64,000 nucleotides of DNA, from positions 1 through 64,000 of the forward strand of contig NZ_JACJUG010000001.1 of assembly GCF_014174515.1 (NCBI RefSeq). Direction: 5' to 3'. The translations under genes and the position numbers were made by a program. Under the pieces are notes generated by a model that was not told the DNA's origin, ran no database searches, and worked only from the letters and a program-made list of their open reading frames with translations. Source of the stretch: Mitsuaria sp. WAJ17. Lineage in GTDB: Bacteria; Pseudomonadota; Gammaproteobacteria; Burkholderiales; Burkholderiaceae_C. Below are positions 26,768 to 36,263 of this stretch, one piece after another. Position 1 is the first letter of the stretch; the number at the start of each line of letters is the position of its first letter.

Positions 26768-27604
26768 ATGAACACCCAGCTGCTGCTGATCGATCCCCAG
26801 AACGACTTCTGCGACCTGCCCGAGGAGGGGCTGCCGCAGCACCCGGCACTGGGTACGCCCATCCGCCCGGCCCTGCCTGTGGCCGGCGCCCATGATGACC
26901 TGCTGCGCGCCGCAGCCCTGGTGGAGCGCCTGGGCGCGCGCCTGCAGGGCATCACCGTGACGCTGGATTCGCACCAGCGCATTGACATCGCCCACCCCGG
27001 CTTCTGGCGGGATGCGAGCGGCCAGGCCGCCCCGGCGCCCTTCACCCCGATCACCGCGGCCGAGGTCCGCGCCGGCACGTGGCGCCCGCGCGAGGCCGCG
27101 GCCCTGCCTCGCGTGCTGGACTATCTTGACGCGCTCGAGGCCACCGGCCGATACACGCTGATGGTCTGGCCCGTGCACTGCCAGATGGGCAGCTGGGGTC
27201 AGGCCGTGCATGCCGGCCTGCAGGCCGCGCTGGACCGCTGGGCCGATGCGCAGGGCCGCTCGGTGCAGATCGTCAGCAAGGGCGAAAACCCCTGGACTGA
27301 GCACTACAGCGCCCTGCAGGCCGAGGTGCCCGACGCGCAGGACGCACGCACCCAGCTCAACCGCCCGCTGCTGGCCGCGCTGGGCAGCGCGGACCAGCTC
27401 CTGATCGCGGGCGAGGCCGGCAGCCACTGCGTGCGGGCCACAGTCGAGCACCTGGTCGAGCACCTACCCGCGGCCTCCTGTGCCAAGCTGGTGCTGCTGC
27501 GTGACTGCATCAGCCCCGTGGCCGGCTTCGAGGCCGCGCAGGATGCCTTCTTCGCCGCCATGCAGGCCCGTGGCGTGCGGCTTGCCCTCAGCACCGACTT
27601 CTGA
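26768..27604 (+). CDS. Nicotinamidase-like cysteine hydrolase (isochorismatase fold)
   Basis: Probably hydrolyses nicotinamide to nicotinate for NAD salvage. The 278-residue product has the isochorismatase-fold catalytic Asp9 (LLIDPQNDF) and nucleophile Cys221 ([16 protein letters not shown]). At 278 aa it is longer than E. coli PncA (213), with extra segments before the Cys, as in a distinct cysteine-hydrolase clade. The role is inferred from its place 11 bases before pncB and divergent from nrtR. AGGAGG lies six bases before the ATG. Confidence 0.8.
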   Translation: MNTQLLLIDPQNDFCDLPEEGLPQHPALGTPIRPALPVAGAHDDLLRAAALVERLGARLQGITVTLDSHQRIDIAHPGFWRDASGQAAPAPFTPITAAEVRAGTWRPREAAALPRVLDYLDALEATGRYTLMVWPVHCQMGSWGQAVHAGLQAALDRWADAQGRSVQIVSKGENPWTEHYSALQAEVPDAQDARTQLNRPLLAALGSADQLLIAGEAGSHCVRATVEHLVEHLPAASCAKLVLLRDCISPVAGFEAAQDAFFAAMQARGVRLALSTDF

Positions 27605-27615
27605 AGGACCGCCTC

Positions 27616-28827
27616 ATGAGCGCCCCCGCCCAGGCCCCCGTGATCAGCAGCCTGCTGGACACCGATCTCTACAAATTCACCATGTGGCAGGCCCTGCTGC
27701 ACCGCCATCCGCAGACGCAGGCGGAGTACCGCTTCGTGTGCCGCAACACGCCGGCCTTTCCGCTGAGCCAGCTGAAGGACGAGGTGGAGCGCGAACTCGA
27801 CGCGCTGTGCGCCCTGAGCCTGTCGGACGAGGAGCTGGCCTACCTGCGCAGCCTGCGCTTCATCAAGAGCGACTTCATCGACTTCCTGCGCCTCTTCCGC
27901 TTCCAGCGCGCCTTCATCGAGGTCAGCACCGAGGGCGACACCCTGCACATCGTGGCGCGCGGCCCGCAGGTGCATGTGATGGGCTTCGAGATCCCGGTGC
28001 TGGCCATCGTCAACGAGCTCTACTTCCGCCGCCTGGACTGCCCTGCCGTGCGCGCCGAGGGCCAGCGCCGCCTGGACGCCAAGATCGCCACGCTGCAGGC
28101 CTTCGCGCAGGAGGCGGCGCGCCATCGCCACCCCTTCGAACTCTTCGACTTCGGCCTGCGCCGCCGCTTCTCGGGTGATTGGCAGCGCGAGGTCGTGCGC
28201 CAGCTGCGCGATGCCCTGCCGCAGCACTTCAAGGGCAGCTCCAACGTGAAGCTCGCGCGCGAGCTGGGCCTGGTGCCCATCGGCACCATGGCGCACGAGT
28301 ACCTTCAGACCTTCCAGGCCCTGGGCACGGTGCGCCTGCGCGACCATCAGAAGGCGGCGCTGGAGGACTGGGTGCAGGAGTACCGCGGCGACCTGGGCAT
28401 CGCCCTCACCGACGTGGTCGGCATGGACGCCTTCCTGGCCGACTTCGACCTCTACTTCGCCAAGCTCTTCGACGGCCTGCGGCACGACAGCGGCGATCCC
28501 ATCGTCTGGGGCGAGAAAGCCCTGGCGCACTACGCCAGGCTGCGCATCGACGCCCACACCAAGCGCCTGGTGTTCAGCGACGGCCTCAGCGTGGACAAGG
28601 CCATCGCCCTGTACCGCCACTTCGCCGACCGGGTGCAGCTGGGCTTCGGGATCGGCACCCATCTCAGCAATGACCTGGGACTGACGCCGCTGAACATCGT
28701 CATGAAGCTGACCCATGCCAACGGCCAGCCCGTGGCCAAGCTCAGCGACAGCCCGGGCAAGACGCTGTGCGACGACCAGACCTTCCTGGCCTATCTGCGC
28801 CAGGTCTTCCAGGTCCAGCCCCTGTAG
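27616..28827 (+). CDS. pncB: Nicotinate phosphoribosyltransferase
   Basis: Converts nicotinate and PRPP (with ATP) to nicotinate mononucleotide, the entry step of Preiss-Handler NAD salvage. At 403 residues it matches E. coli PncB (400). Conserved segments include [20 protein letters not shown] at the start, [34 protein letters not shown] (with the phosphorylatable His) and [11 protein letters not shown] plus GIGTHLSND in the PRPP site. It follows the nicotinamidase gene by 11 bases, so the pair supplies consecutive steps and is presumably repressed by NrtR when NAD intermediates are plentiful. Confidence 0.96.
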   Translation: MSAPAQAPVISSLLDTDLYKFTMWQALLHRHPQTQAEYRFVCRNTPAFPLSQLKDEVERELDALCALSLSDEELAYLRSLRFIKSDFIDFLRLFRFQRAFIEVSTEGDTLHIVARGPQVHVMGFEIPVLAIVNELYFRRLDCPAVRAEGQRRLDAKIATLQAFAQEAARHRHPFELFDFGLRRRFSGDWQREVVRQLRDALPQHFKGSSNVKLARELGLVPIGTMAHEYLQTFQALGTVRLRDHQKAALEDWVQEYRGDLGIALTDVVGMDAFLADFDLYFAKLFDGLRHDSGDPIVWGEKALAHYARLRIDAHTKRLVFSDGLSVDKAIALYRHFADRVQLGFGIGTHLSNDLGLTPLNIVMKLTHANGQPVAKLSDSPGKTLCDDQTFLAYLRQVFQVQPL

Positions 28828-28860
28828 ACCCTGGCCAGCAGGCGCCCCGCCCACCCGGCG

Positions 28861-30423
28861 TCAGCGCAGCAGCACCGGTCCCTGCAGCGGATTCGCCGTC
28901 ACCCACTGGCTGCCATCCCCACGCACACTGAGCGGCAGGGCCGCACCGGCCTGCCAGGCCTGCAGCGTGCCGCCGGCGCCGTCCACCCGCAGGCTCAGAG
29001 GCGTGGCGTGACGCTGGCAGGCCTCGCCCCGGTTGTCGAAGCTGATCAGGAGGCCGGTCGCCACCCGCTCCGCAGTCAGCGCGCAGGCCTCGCGCGCCAC
29101 GCGGTAGCGCAGGACCTCGGAGACGCCGGCCACCCACAGCCGCCCGGCCTGCACGGCCTGCTGCAGGGCATCCAGGTGCGCCTGGTAGGCGGGCAGGGGC
29201 ACGGACTCGAAGTAGCCGTCATTCACGGAATGGAAGACGCGCAGCCCCCAGCCGCCCTGCGCCAGGGTATCGCGCAGGAAATTGGGCAGCGAAGCCGGGT
29301 TGTCCGCCCCCTGGTCGGCATTGGCGTAGACCTGGAATCGCAGCCGGAAGGGGTCGCTGAAGCCGGCCGCGTTCACGCCGTTGGCCTGCCAGTAGTTGGG
29401 CGTGCGCGTGCCCAGGTATTGCGGCATGGACTTCAGGAAGGCCAGCTGCTCGTCCGTGGCCACGTCGAAGGGGAAGCTGAAGAACTGCATCTGGTAGCCG
29501 TCCAGCATCTCGGCCACCTTCTGCGTGGACTGACGGATCTCCAGCTCGTTGCCCCCCCATTTCCGGTAAGCCCAGTCGGCATCCATCGGGTGGCCGTGGT
29601 CCCAGGAATGGTTGAAGACCTCATGCCCCCTCGACACAAAGCCCTTCAGCCGCGACCAATGGGGTGACCAGGCCGGGTCGCCGCAGCTGCCCGGCATCAC
29701 GCCGAAGGCCGCCACCAGGCCCCGTCGTGCCAGCTCCTGCTCGCCCAGCACCTGGCCGTCATCGTTGCTCCAGCCGCAGTAGTCGTCAAACAGCACGCTG
29801 TAGGCAGCCTGGGCCCCGCCCCGCCAGGTGCTGACCCCGACCTGCGCACCCTGGGTCCGTGCATTGGCCAGCAGCTGCCAGGCCTCGCGGTCCTGTCCGG
29901 GCTGCGCGCCCCTGGACCAATAGCGCGCCTCGTAGATCCGCCCCTCCCATTGCACGCGCGCCCCCTTGACGTAGGTCGCGCCGGCCTGCCAATCCGCCGC
30001 CGCCGCCTGCGGGACCACAGCGGGCAGGTTCACCCGGCGCACCGGGCCGTCGCTGCAGTCACTCCCCTGGCACAGGCGCACTTGCAGGCGGTTCTCGCCG
30101 GCCCCCAGCGGCGTGCTGCAGCCGCCTTGCTGGGCCTGGCGCCACTGCGTCCAACTGGAGGCGTCCAGACGTCCCTGGCAAACGATGGCGCCATTGCGCA
30201 GCAACTGCCAGCGATCGGCGGCCGGCCCCCACCATTTGGCCCACGCCAGCTGCAGGGGCTGACCGCTGTCCATCCCCGTCATGTCCGGCGCCAGCACCTC
30301 GCCGGTGCCGGGCACCGCCGCCACCGCGCCCAGGGACAGCAGCCAGCCGGCCAGGCTCGCTCCCAGGAAACGCCCTGCGCGAAGGCGCCGCGCGCCTTGC
30401 CGCTCAAGCTCCAGATGGACCAT
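28861..30423 (-). CDS. Secreted polysaccharide deacetylase with chitin-binding module
   Basis: 520 residues: an N-terminal export signal (FLGASLAGWLLSLGAVAAVP), a beta-sandwich region with paired Cys, and a carbohydrate-binding module of the CBM5/12 chitin-binding type (WQAGATYVKGARVQWEGRIY, about 150-190). A NodB-like deacetylase domain follows, with SVLFDDYCG supplying the Asp pair and FNHSWDHGHP the HxxxH zinc ligands. A beta-sandwich tail ends the protein. It probably removes acetyl groups from chitin or a related N-acetylglucosamine polymer outside the cell. The gene stands alone, convergent with pncB. Confidence 0.8.
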   Translation of the reverse strand: MVHLELERQGARRLRAGRFLGASLAGWLLSLGAVAAVPGTGEVLAPDMTGMDSGQPLQLAWAKWWGPAADRWQLLRNGAIVCQGRLDASSWTQWRQAQQGGCSTPLGAGENRLQVRLCQGSDCSDGPVRRVNLPAVVPQAAAADWQAGATYVKGARVQWEGRIYEARYWSRGAQPGQDREAWQLLANARTQGAQVGVSTWRGGAQAAYSVLFDDYCGWSNDDGQVLGEQELARRGLVAAFGVMPGSCGDPAWSPHWSRLKGFVSRGHEVFNHSWDHGHPMDADWAYRKWGGNELEIRQSTQKVAEMLDGYQMQFFSFPFDVATDEQLAFLKSMPQYLGTRTPNYWQANGVNAAGFSDPFRLRFQVYANADQGADNPASLPNFLRDTLAQGGWGLRVFHSVNDGYFESVPLPAYQAHLDALQQAVQAGRLWVAGVSEVLRYRVAREACALTAERVATGLLISFDNRGEACQRHATPLSLRVDGAGGTLQAWQAGAALPLSVRGDGSQWVTANPLQGPVLLR

Positions 30424-30698
30424 CTTGTGTCTCCGTGATCAATGCCGGCACGCGCCCGCCACCCTGGCGGCGCCATCACCGGCGGTCAGTGAAAGGGACT
30501 GCTTCGCCCATCCGGACGCCCCAGCGACCAGACGCCAGCGCACCCTAACGCCTTCAGGTCGCAGACACAATTGGTACTACTTTGGTATTTACCCTTGCAC
30601 TCACCGGCAAGTCGCGTGGCGCCCCCCGGATTGGGTGACAGATCCACCGCCGCCGCGATCGAAGCCAGGCCCGGCCGGCAGCAGACGGCCGGACGGGG
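30424..30698. other. Promoter region of the deacetylase gene
   Basis: 275 bases without a gene. Two direct copies of a TTGGTA(C/T) motif lie at 30571-30577 and 30582-30588, 11 bp apart, one helical turn. This spacing suits side-by-side binding of a regulator. No clear -10/-35 pair was chosen. Confidence 0.35.
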
Positions 30699-31763
30699 TC
30701 AAGTCTTGCCCGGCAATTGGGTGGGGGTTCCCAGGCCAGGCGCTTGCGCGGGTTCCGGCAGGCAAGCCAGGCCCTGCAGCGTCCGCCGCATGGCCTCCAG
30801 CGCCGGGGTGCGCGGCTCCGCGCCCAGCAGTTCGAGCAGGCGGCGGTTGTCGATGCGTACCGAGTGGCGCCAGTAGGGCAGGATATCGACCGCCTCGCGC
30901 GCAAAGCCTCCGAAGGGCGCCGCCAGGCGCATCAGCCACCAGGGAAACGTGCGCTCGGGCAGGCGCTCCGCTCCCACGGCCTGCGCGACCAGCGCCGGCA
31001 GCGCGCGCCCGTCCGGATCCCAGAAGCCCTCGAAGCCCACCCGCTCGAAGGGGCGCAGGCCGGGATGCTCCAACAGCCGCACCATGGTCTCGGCCAGGTC
31101 CGGCAGATAGGCCCAGGCATGGCCAACATGCGGGGCCAGGTGCGTGAGCCGCCGCACCGGCCGGCCCGTCGTGACCATGGCCTGCGCGAACCAGCTGGAG
31201 CGGGTGCGCGGGCCGAAGTAGTCCCCGGCGCGGACGATCAGCACGGGGACCTCGCCCGAGACCGCCTCCAGCCGGCGCTCGAGCTCCACCCTGATCTTCC
31301 CCTTGCGCGAGGCCGGCCGCTGCGGGCCGTCCTCCAGCAGCAGCGGCGTGCGAGCGGCATCGACGTTGTAGATGGTGCCCGGAAGCAGGATGCGGGCGCC
31401 GCCCGCCGCGCGGGCCGCCGCGATGGTGTTGTCCATCATGGGCAGGACCCGTCGGTCCCAGTCCCGGTAGCCCGGCGGGCTCACGGCATGCACGATCACC
31501 TGGACCCCCGCGGCAGCGGCGACCACGTCCTCGCGCACCATGGCGTCGCCGGCCAGCCACTCGATCGACCCGGCCGGCCCCTGCGCCAACCCCTGCAAGC
31601 GCGTCCGGTCCGGATGCCGCGCCAGGCCACGCACCGCCCAGCCATGCGCCAGCAGCGCGGCCGATACCGCCCCGCCGATGCTGCCCGAAGCGCCCAGCAC
31701 CAGGGCCGTCCTCGTGCCGTTGCGGGTGGTCCGGCCGGGGGTGATCGTGCTGTCCATGCTCAT
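30699..31763 (-). CDS. NAD-dependent epimerase/dehydratase-like SDR protein
   Basis: An extended short-chain dehydrogenase of 354 residues. The Rossmann dinucleotide motif is present (LVLGASGSIGGAVSAALLAHG, about 21-41). The expected catalytic YxxxK appears as SRKGK (in QRPASRKGKIRVELE), so the tyrosine is missing and oxidoreductase activity is doubtful. It may bind NAD(P) as a sensor or use another residue. ATG 31763 follows AGGAG at five bases. It is divergent from a LysR regulator, its likely controller. The stop codon lies within a GGCAAGACTTGACCCC motif that resembles sequence after the stop of the hydrolase gene at 60491-61141. Confidence 0.8.
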   Translation of the reverse strand: MSMDSTITPGRTTRNGTRTALVLGASGSIGGAVSAALLAHGWAVRGLARHPDRTRLQGLAQGPAGSIEWLAGDAMVREDVVAAAAGVQVIVHAVSPPGYRDWDRRVLPMMDNTIAAARAAGGARILLPGTIYNVDAARTPLLLEDGPQRPASRKGKIRVELERRLEAVSGEVPVLIVRAGDYFGPRTRSSWFAQAMVTTGRPVRRLTHLAPHVGHAWAYLPDLAETMVRLLEHPGLRPFERVGFEGFWDPDGRALPALVAQAVGAERLPERTFPWWLMRLAAPFGGFAREAVDILPYWRHSVRIDNRRLLELLGAEPRTPALEAMRRTLQGLACLPEPAQAPGLGTPTQLPGKT

Positions 31764-31817
31764 CGACTCCTGTGTGTTGGGATGGGCGCATCATCGGCCG
31801 CGTCACCTTGGATGACA

Positions 31818-31830
31818 ATTGACGAACAAT
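31818..31830. promoter_or_regulatory. Candidate LysR operator between divergent genes
   Basis: ATTG-N5-CAAT is a perfect small dyad, 13 bp long, in the 103-base region between the SDR gene and lysR. It is the type of interrupted palindrome used by LysR regulators. TTGACG within it could be the -35 of lysR. Confidence 0.35.
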
Positions 31831-31866
31831 GCCAACCTGCTAGTTAAAAATCTATGAGCGATCCCG

Positions 31867-32757
31867 ATGCATGACGCCATCTCCTGGGATGACCAGCACG
31901 TGTTCCTTGCGGTGCTGGAAGGTGGCAGCCTGTCGGCTGCTGCACGGTTGCTGAACCTGGCGCAGCCAACCGTCCGTGCCCGGCTGGAGGCCCTTGAGCA
32001 GGCCCTGGGCGTGGCTCTGTTCACGCGCTCCTCCCAGGGCCTGCAGCCCACCGGGCAGGCGCAGGCCCTGCAGGCCCACGCGCGCGCCATGGACCATGCC
32101 TCGCGGGCTTTCCTGCGCGCCGCCACCGCGACGCCCGGCGAAGTGCGCGGCACCGTGCGGCTCTCGGTGGCGGAGACCGTGGGCATCGAGGTGCTGCCCG
32201 CCATGCTGGCCGGCCTGCGCAGAAAGCATCCGGCGCTGGTCGTCGAGGTGGAGCTCAGCAATCGGCCGGCGAGGATGTCCGAGCAGGCGGCCGACATCGC
32301 CGTGCGCATGCAGCAGCCCACCCAGGACAGCCTGGTGGCGCGCAAGGTCGGCAGCATCGCGCTAGGCCTGTTTGCGCACCGCGACTACCTCTCCCGCCAG
32401 GGGCATCCGGCCACCATGGATGAGCTGGCCCAGCACGACTTCATCGGCCCCGACCGCTCCGTGGACGACCATCGCGTGGCCCGGGAGTGGTTCCCGCGCA
32501 GCGTCGTCGATCGCATGCTGCTGCGCACCGACAGCCACCCGGCCCAGCATGCCTTCGCCCGCGCCGGCCTGGGCATTGCGGTGATGCACCGTGCCCTGGG
32601 ACGCGCGGACCCCGGGCTGGTGCAGCTGCTGCCCGACGACTTTCAGGCGGCCTTGCCGGTCTGGCTGGTCACCCACCGGGACCTGCGCCGCGAGCCGCGC
32701 GTGCGGGCTGCTTTCGATCATCTGGTGGCGAGCTTCAGCGATTACTGCCGGGCTTGA
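31867..32757 (+). CDS. LysR family transcriptional regulator
   Basis: 296 residues, standard for the family. The N-terminal winged HTH (FLAVLEGGSLSAAARLLNLA, then QPTVRARLEALEQALGVALF) is followed by a two-lobed effector domain from about residue 90 (GTVRLSVAETVGIEVLPAML). The effector is unknown. It is divergent from the SDR gene and most likely controls it and its own expression. The start ATG 31867 has only a weak purine stretch upstream, so translation may be modest, which is usual for an autoregulated LysR gene. Confidence 0.92.
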   Translation: MHDAISWDDQHVFLAVLEGGSLSAAARLLNLAQPTVRARLEALEQALGVALFTRSSQGLQPTGQAQALQAHARAMDHASRAFLRAATATPGEVRGTVRLSVAETVGIEVLPAMLAGLRRKHPALVVEVELSNRPARMSEQAADIAVRMQQPTQDSLVARKVGSIALGLFAHRDYLSRQGHPATMDELAQHDFIGPDRSVDDHRVAREWFPRSVVDRMLLRTDSHPAQHAFARAGLGIAVMHRALGRADPGLVQLLPDDFQAALPVWLVTHRDLRREPRVRAAFDHLVASFSDYCRA

Positions 32758-32844
32758 ACCGCCCGGCGGCCGAATGCGTGCGGGACTGGCCCTGGACGCT
32801 GGGAACCGAAGCCCGGGATCCGCGGCGCATCGAGCGGGCCCTCG

Positions 32845-34104
32845 TCAGGAAGCCGGGGCGGCTGGGGTCACCTTGACGATCTGCGCCGGTGCGCTGCGAT
32901 AGGCCCAGAAACGCGGCAAGGCGAAGCCCGTCGCGATGACGCCGGCGAGGCAGATGGCACCGCCCAGCCAGACCGAGGTGGAGACGCCCCAGGCATCGGC
33001 CATGAAGCCCGCGCGGACGTTGCCGATCAGCGGGCCGGTCAGATAGCTGATCATCTCGATGCCGGCCAGGCGGCCGCGCAGCTCGTTGGGAATGGTCTCA
33101 TTCCAGATGGTGCCGCGGAACACGCCGCTAACCATGTCCGCCGCGCCGGCCACCAGCAGGCAGGCCAGGCCCAGCATCAGGCCGGGCGCGAAGCCCAGGG
33201 CCACGATGCCCAGGGCCCACACGGCCGCCGCGACGACCACGGCGCGGCCGTGGCGCCTCACCCGCCCCGTCCAGCCGCTGAAGACGCCAATGAGCAGCGC
33301 GCCCACCGACATCGCCGACAGCAGCCAGCCCACGGTCTCGGTGCGCCCATCCGCCGCGGCCATGGCCGGGAACAGCGCCACGGGGAAGGCGAAGGCCATG
33401 GCGACGATATCGACGATGTAGGTGCCCATCAGCTCCGGACGCCGCCAGGCAAAGCGCAGACCCTCGGCCAGGTCAGCCAGCAGATGCGGGCGTTCCTGGG
33501 GCGAGGCCGGCGTGCCGATGGCCGCTCGCGGGATGCGGGCGATGAAGAAGAGCGCGGCCAGAAAGGTGCAGAAATCGAAGACGTAGGCGCCCACCGCCCC
33601 CCAGCGCGCCAGCAGCAGCCCCGCCAGCGCCGGGCCCGCCACCATGCCCACCGTGCCCCGCACCGAGGACAGCGCCGCCACGGCCGCGAACTCCTCGGGC
33701 CGCGCAAGCTTCTGCGTCAGCGCCTCCAGCGCGGGGCGGTGGAAGCCGCTGGCCCCCTGGAGCACCGCCACCAGGGCATAGATCATGCCCGCGCTGGGCG
33801 CCGCGCTCATCGCGTTGGCCAGCAGGCCGGCCAGGCACAGGGCCATCAGCGCCTCGGAAGCGATCAGCAGGCGCTTGCGGTCCATGCGGTCGGCCACGGC
33901 GCCGCCCAGCAGTCCACACAGCAGCACGGGCAGCAGCTGCACCAGGCCCAGCAGGCCGACCTGGCCATTGGAGCGCGTCAGCTCGTAAAGCTGCCAGGGT
34001 ACGGCCACATAGCTGACCATGGTGCCCAGCCCGGAGATGAACTGGCTGGCGAAAAGCCGGCGGAAGGCGGTGTTGTGGCGCAGAGGGCCGAGGTCGAGCA
34101 GCAT
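32845..34104 (-). CDS. MFS exporter, EntS/TfrA-like (MFS_3)
   Basis: An inner-membrane drug or siderophore exporter of 419 residues with about 12 membrane segments. The start (PLRHNTAFRRLFASQFISGL, then GTMVSYVAVPWQLYELTRS) and the loop 2-3 motif (GGAVADRMDRKRLLIASEAL) match the MFS_3/EntS group. The substrate cannot be told, and no siderophore or antibiotic genes are near. It is convergent with lysR. The downstream neighbour on the same strand is 150 bases away, so it is probably monocistronic. Confidence 0.87.
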   Translation of the reverse strand: MLLDLGPLRHNTAFRRLFASQFISGLGTMVSYVAVPWQLYELTRSNGQVGLLGLVQLLPVLLCGLLGGAVADRMDRKRLLIASEALMALCLAGLLANAMSAAPSAGMIYALVAVLQGASGFHRPALEALTQKLARPEEFAAVAALSSVRGTVGMVAGPALAGLLLARWGAVGAYVFDFCTFLAALFFIARIPRAAIGTPASPQERPHLLADLAEGLRFAWRRPELMGTYIVDIVAMAFAFPVALFPAMAAADGRTETVGWLLSAMSVGALLIGVFSGWTGRVRRHGRAVVVAAAVWALGIVALGFAPGLMLGLACLLVAGAADMVSGVFRGTIWNETIPNELRGRLAGIEMISYLTGPLIGNVRAGFMADAWGVSTSVWLGGAICLAGVIATGFALPRFWAYRSAPAQIVKVTPAAPAS

Positions 34105-34256
34105 GCGGGCGGTGGGGGCCGCCCGGCGGCTGCGTCAACGGCCCCATAGGGCGTCGGCAGGCGGCCAGGCAGCGGTGTGGGTGGTGTGGGGCGAGCATAG
34201 CGGCATCGGCGCCGGCCTCGCGCCGCCCGCATCGGCATCCGCCCGCCCGGTGCGCC

Positions 34257-34739
<483 letters not shown>

Positions 34740-34970
34740 GGCGCCGAGCCTACGCTGACTGCCGTTCCCGCCTGGTAGCTAGAAGTAAATTGCGTGTGGG
34801 CAGGCTGCAGGAGCGGGCCAGGCCCCCGCAGCAGGACGCACTCGCTTACAGCCGATCCTCGCCCCCCGCCCTGCGCACCGGCCGGCGACCTACCATTCAC
34901 GAGCACATGGCAACTGTCCCCTGTGGCGGGCCCGCCTCGCCAGCGCCCCCCACTTCCAACGGAGGTGATC

Positions 34971-36176
34971 ATGTTGAAGCTCCTGCCCTTCCTGACCTTC
35001 CTGAGACAGCGCGCTGGCCTGCTGGCCGCGCTGTCTCTTGCCACACTAAGCGCCTGCGGTGGTGGTGACGGTGGCCTGTCCTCCGGCCGTGGCGGCACCC
35101 TCCAGCTCTCCCTGACGGACGCGCCGGCCTGCGGCTTCGACAAGGTCTACGTGACCGTGCAGAAGGTGCGCGTCCACCAGAGCAGCAGCGCCGCCGACAC
35201 GGACGCCGGCTGGTCCGAGATCAGCCTCGATCCCGTCCTGCGCGTGGACCTGCTCACCCTGCGCAACGGCGTGCTGGCCACCCTGGGCTCCACGCCGCTC
35301 GCCGCCGGCCACTACACGCAGATGCGCCTCGTGCTGGGCAGCAATGGCGCCAGCACGCCATTGGCCAACTCGGTGGTCCCGACGGGCAGCCCCGAGGTCG
35401 CCCTGACCACGCCCAGTGCCGCGCAGGCCGGCATCAAGCTCAATGTGGACATCACGGTCCAGGCCAATCAGCTGGCCGACTTCGTGCTGGACTTCGATGC
35501 CTGCAAATCCGTCGTCCGCGCCGGCAACTCCGGGCAGTACCTGCTCAGGCCCGTCGTGGCGGTGGTCCCGCGCCTGGTCTCGGGCGTGCGCGGTTCCGTC
35601 GATGCCAGCATCGCGTCAGGCAGCACAGTGGTCACGCTGGAACAGGGCGGCACCGTCATCAAGAGCACGACGCCGGACAGCGCCGGCATGTACCTGCTGC
35701 AGCCCGTGACGCCCGGTAGCTACGACCTGGTGGTGAGCGCGCCCGGCCGCGCCACGACCGTCGTGACCGGGGTGAGCGTGGCCAGCGGTGCGGTGACCAC
35801 GCTTTCCACGAGCGCCAGCGGCTTGAACCCGCCCACCTCGGCCGGCGGCACGTTGGCGGGCACCGTGGTGACCGGCAGCCTCCCCATCGACGCCACCGTG
35901 CAGGTCACGCAGGCACTCAGCATGGGCCGCTCGATCACCGTGGCCCGCGGCAGTGTGGATGCCAGCACGGGCGCCTATGCCTACCTCCTTCCCATCGGCG
36001 CACCTCTGGTCGCGCCCTACGTGGCCGCGCCCACCGCACTGAGCTTCGCCCCGGACCCCGCGGCCGCCGCACGCTACAGCCTCGCGGTGAGCAATGCGGC
36101 CGGCACCGTCAAGCGCGCGGGGCCCTTCACGCTGACGGCCGGCGGCACCCTCACCACCAACTTCAGCTTCCCCTGA
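34971..36176 (+). CDS. DUF4382 domain-containing lipoprotein
   Basis: 401 residues with a lipoprotein signal peptide (AGLLAALSLATLSAC, Cys followed by Gly-Gly-Gly). A DUF4382 domain follows (GTLQLSLTDAPACGFDKVYV, VHQSS, then GHYTQMRLVL), then a carboxypeptidase-regulatory-like beta-sandwich (VTLEQGGTVIKSTTPDSAGM, YLLQPVTPGSYDLVVSAPGR) and another beta-rich region. It is presumably anchored to the outer membrane. Its role is unknown and it carries no catalytic motif. ATG 34971 follows GGAGGT at good spacing. The frame open upstream to 34794 is not credible coding sequence. Confidence 0.85.
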   Translation: MLKLLPFLTFLRQRAGLLAALSLATLSACGGGDGGLSSGRGGTLQLSLTDAPACGFDKVYVTVQKVRVHQSSSAADTDAGWSEISLDPVLRVDLLTLRNGVLATLGSTPLAAGHYTQMRLVLGSNGASTPLANSVVPTGSPEVALTTPSAAQAGIKLNVDITVQANQLADFVLDFDACKSVVRAGNSGQYLLRPVVAVVPRLVSGVRGSVDASIASGSTVVTLEQGGTVIKSTTPDSAGMYLLQPVTPGSYDLVVSAPGRATTVVTGVSVASGAVTTLSTSASGLNPPTSAGGTLAGTVVTGSLPIDATVQVTQALSMGRSITVARGSVDASTGAYAYLLPIGAPLVAPYVAAPTALSFAPDPAAAARYSLAVSNAAGTVKRAGPFTLTAGGTLTTNFSFP

Positions 36177-36194
36177 GCCAGTCGGGGGCGGCGC

Positions 36195-36230
36195 GGGCGG
36201 GCAAGCGGGCGGGTGAGCGGGCGGGTGAGC
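36195..36230. repeat. Three 12-bp tandem copies
   Basis: GGGCGGGCAAGC, GGGCGGGTGAGC and GGGCGGGTGAGC lie head to tail in the 87-base gap between convergent genes. No hairpin terminator is evident there. Confidence 0.75.
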
Positions 36231-36263
36231 GCAAGGGGGACGGGCAGGGCCGGCGACGCGAGC

